Of a stretch of DNA of 27,639 nt, positions 25,469 to 27,639 are shown one piece after another (position 1 is the stretch's first letter; each line of letters opens with the position of its first letter). Both the position numbers and the translations under genes were made by a program. Source of the DNA: a virus. The stretch is from positions 1 through 27,639 of the IMG/VR virus record IMGVR_UViG_3300010371_000097; one strand, given 5' to 3'. The notes below the pieces were generated by a model. The model was given only the letters and a program-made list of their open reading frames with translations, did no database searches and was not told where the DNA came from.

Positions 25469-27639
25469 ATGGCGGCATCTAAGCTCCTCATGAAACCTAA
25501 AGTCCCGCTTGCAGCATTCCGCAAGATGCAGGATGAAGTGGCGGCTGAGCAAAGAGATGTGCTCTCCGCTTTGAAGAATGTTGCAGTAGACTCTTTCTCT
25601 AACCCAGCTGCACGTCTTGGCTTCGGCACCAGTAACATGCTGGAAGCTACACAATATCCTCTTACTCGTCTTACCCGCAATTACATCTTGATGGTGTCTC
25701 TCTACCGGTCCAACTGGATCGTGCGTAAAGTGGTTGATGCAAAAGCTGAGGACATGGTCAAGAACGGCTGGTCATTTGATACTGAAACTACTCCATCGAT
25801 GCTGAGTGATCTGGAGAAAGCTTGCGACGATACGCAACTCCCAGCAAAGCTCACAGAGGCATTGAAGTGGGCCCGCTTGTATGGCGGTTCAGCGGCATTG
25901 ATGGTGCTGAAGGGACAACGTAATCTCGAAGCTCCTCTTGATATCGAGGACGTTGATCTCGAAAGCTTCAAAGGCTTGCTGGTATTTGATCGATGGAGCG
26001 GCATTACACCGGGTGCTACTCTCGTAACCGACATTGAGGACACAGTCAACTTCGGTGAACCTGAGTTCTATGAGATTACAACCGCAACCGCTAAGCGCAT
26101 ACGTGTCCACTGCTCGCGTATCCTCAAGTTTACGGGACGCACACTCCCCCTGTGGGAACGGCAAGCCGAGATGTATTGGGGACTCAGCGAAGTAGAATTG
26201 ATGTATGACGAACTGCGCAAGCGGGACAACACCAGCTGGAACATCGCTTCGCTCATCTTCCGCGCCAACATCTTCGGGCTGAGACAGAAAGAGCTGGCGC
26301 AGATGCTCAGTGGCATCACCGTGAATGCCGATGTCGCTCAGCGATTCTGGAATACCATTCAAGCTCAGTCTTCATTGATGAGTAATCAAGGTATGTTTGT
26401 ACTCCCTGAAGAGGGAGGTATTGAAACACATCAGTACGGATTCAGCGGCATCTCTGACGTTTATCAACAGTTTATGCTCGACATCTGTGGAGCCACTGAA
26501 TACACGATGTCTCGGCTCTTCGGTCGAACTGTCTCGGGACTCGGACAGCAGAATGAAGGAGATGAGCACTCCTATTACGATCACATCTCACAGCTCCAGA
26601 AGCAGCAACTCGACCCTCAGATGAAGAAGCTTTTGCCTGTTGTGGCAATGAGCGTATGGGGCGAAGTTCCCGATGACTTCAGTTGGCATTACAATCCAGT
26701 ACGTGCTCTCACCGATGAAGAGCGATCCAACTTGGCGAAGGCTTACAACGATTCTGTGAATGCAACATTTCAGAGTGGCATTGTTGGTCGCAAGACCGCA
26801 CTCAAGGAATTGAAGCAACAGTCCGATGTTACGGGACTCTGGTCTAACATCACTGATCAGCAGATTGAAGAAGCTGACGATGAGCCAGTGAGCATGGGTG
26901 AGATGGGAGCGGAAGACCCCCAGTCAGCTACCGAGATGCTGATGGGGCCAGAAGAGGAAGAAGGCTCTGAGCCTGAATCTGAAGAAAGCGAAGGTGCGAC
27001 AAATGACGCCCTCCCTTTCTCCTTCGCGCAAGACGCGGGACGATTTGAAGAGACTAAGCACTCACGCGCTGGTAAAGGTGCATCGGGGAAGTACAAGGGA
27101 GGGCAGTTCACTCCCAAAGGGCAAGGCGGTGGCGGCAATGCGAGCGGAGGCGGAGCGAAAGCTGAGGCACAGAAGCGCATTGAGAGCGCAGCCGCTCGCT
27201 TCCGAGGTGAGAACAAAAAGCCGAACACGCTCCGACAGCGCCTGATGAAGATGGAAGCTCAGCTTCGACAAGAGCATCCCGATTGGACAATCAATCGCTT
27301 GGCTGCTGGGCTGAAGCCACACGTCGAGAAAGAGCTGAAGGAGCACTTCGAGAAAAAGAACAAGCCAGAGGGAGAGAAAGAAAAGAAGCCTGCTGGTGAG
27401 ATGCCACTTGCGAAGATCAACTCCATTCTCAAGAAGCCTGAGAATCGAGACAAAGCGGTAATGGCGTATCAGCAAGACCGCAAGATGGGATCAATCGCTT
27501 CCACACTCGGACTGCCTCGCGATAAGAATGCCCGTGGCGCTCTGCGTAAGTTGCTTCGCAAAGCCGGTATCTACAAAGAAGACGGAGGCTGGAAGAAAAG
27601 TGGCAAAGACATCGCCGGCTTCGCTGGCAAACTGCTCGA
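25469..27639 (+). CDS. DUF1073/HI1409-type portal protein (3' end outside window)
   Basis: An open frame from ATG 25469 continues for 723 codons without a stop to the window end. The first part (about 60-455) matches DUF1073-type portals: SLYRSNWIVRKVVDAKAEDM, WARLYGGSAALMVL, TGRTLPLWERQAEMYWGLSE, GATEYTMSRLFGRTVSGLG and a LTDEERSNLAKAYNDSV helix. Portals form the dodecameric gate for DNA. After an acidic linker it has SRAGKGASGKYKGGQFTP, a linker motif of phage fusion proteins, then a basic C-terminal region with a helix-turn-helix-like SIASTLGLPRDKNARGALRK. This is longer than a simple portal, so a fused domain is likely. Confidence 0.88.
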   Translation, partial: MAASKLLMKPKVPLAAFRKMQDEVAAEQRDVLSALKNVAVDSFSNPAARLGFGTSNMLEATQYPLTRLTRNYILMVSLYRSNWIVRKVVDAKAEDMVKNGWSFDTETTPSMLSDLEKACDDTQLPAKLTEALKWARLYGGSAALMVLKGQRNLEAPLDIEDVDLESFKGLLVFDRWSGITPGATLVTDIEDTVNFGEPEFYEITTATAKRIRVHCSRILKFTGRTLPLWERQAEMYWGLSEVELMYDELRKRDNTSWNIASLIFRANIFGLRQKELAQMLSGITVNADVAQRFWNTIQAQSSLMSNQGMFVLPEEGGIETHQYGFSGISDVYQQFMLDICGATEYTMSRLFGRTVSGLGQQNEGDEHSYYDHISQLQKQQLDPQMKKLLPVVAMSVWGEVPDDFSWHYNPVRALTDEERSNLAKAYNDSVNATFQSGIVGRKTALKELKQQSDVTGLWSNITDQQIEEADDEPVSMGEMGAEDPQSATEMLMGPEEEEGSEPESEESEGATNDALPFSFAQDAGRFEETKHSRAGKGASGKYKGGQFTPKGQGGGGNASGGGAKAEAQKRIESAAARFRGENKKPNTLRQRLMKMEAQLRQEHPDWTINRLAAGLKPHVEKELKEHFEKKNKPEGEKEKKPAGEMPLAKINSILKKPENRDKAVMAYQQDRKMGSIASTLGLPRDKNARGALRKLLRKAGIYKEDGGWKKSGKDIAGFAGKLL

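Noticed and set aside
1-27639. CRISPR arrays, insertion sequences, integrase or attachment-site repeats
   Set aside because: No regularly spaced repeats, transposase motifs or tyrosine/serine recombinase signatures were found on either strand.

Overview
The window is a stretch of a tailed double-stranded DNA bacteriophage (or prophage) genome. The clearest evidence is the packaging and portal block at the right end: small terminase, large terminase and a DUF1073/HI1409-type portal, in that order. A phage-style replication module (AEP primase, RecA-fold helicase, SNF2-type helicase) and many short overlapping genes with AAGGAG-type ribosome sites agree with this. The host cannot be named from the sequence. 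No tRNA, rRNA, CRISPR array, integrase or insertion sequence was seen.

Layout. (1) 1-4661, minus strand: a leftward operon with a SNF2 helicase, three all-alpha nucleotide-pyrophosphohydrolase-like proteins (MazG-like, DUF1599-like, dimeric dUTPase-like) and small zinc-ribbon proteins. (2) 4662-4839: a compact divergent control region with two TTGACA-N17 promoters facing apart and a palindrome over one -10 box. (3) 4840-6829, plus strand: AEP primase and RecA-like helicase. (4) 6744-15865, minus strand: small genes that I read mostly as one long transcription unit, from a good sigma-70-type promoter at 15838-15865 to an intrinsic terminator at 7766-7808; a few further leftward genes follow. 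(5) 15985-20582, minus strand: another leftward set, headed by a protein with three winged-helix repeats. (6) 20583-21229: a divergent non-coding region with an AT-rich repeat cluster and hairpins. (7) 21230-27639, plus strand: zinc-finger proteins, terminases, small coupled genes and the portal, which runs off the window.

The most unusual content is RNA. In the minus-strand operon 7.8-15.9 kb, five intercistronic gaps carry the same structured element, and a sixth carries a variant. The element reads GCAGAGGG, a GC-rich hairpin, UAAUGC, then a second hairpin whose loop contains UCCCAA, directly followed by the next gene's Shine-Dalgarno site. The conserved pieces, their topology and the covarying stems match what I recall of the twister self-cleaving ribozyme in a circularly permuted form. 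If active, the copies would cut one phage transcript into several messages. The same operon has a further candidate structured RNA of about 240 nt (9744-9982), a strongly structured leader before the DUF932 gene, and a variant element (13249-13357) that combines a terminator with a competing 13-bp pairing. Downstream of the operon terminator, at 7283-7340, there is a possible Shine-Dalgarno-sequestering switch.

How the parts fit together: the left and middle blocks look like early/replication functions (nucleotide-pool cleaning, primase, helicases, small regulators). The right block is late packaging and capsid assembly. The triple winged-helix protein at 19719-20582 sits at the divergence between them and is a plausible regulator of that switch. 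These role assignments are inferences from family resemblance and position.
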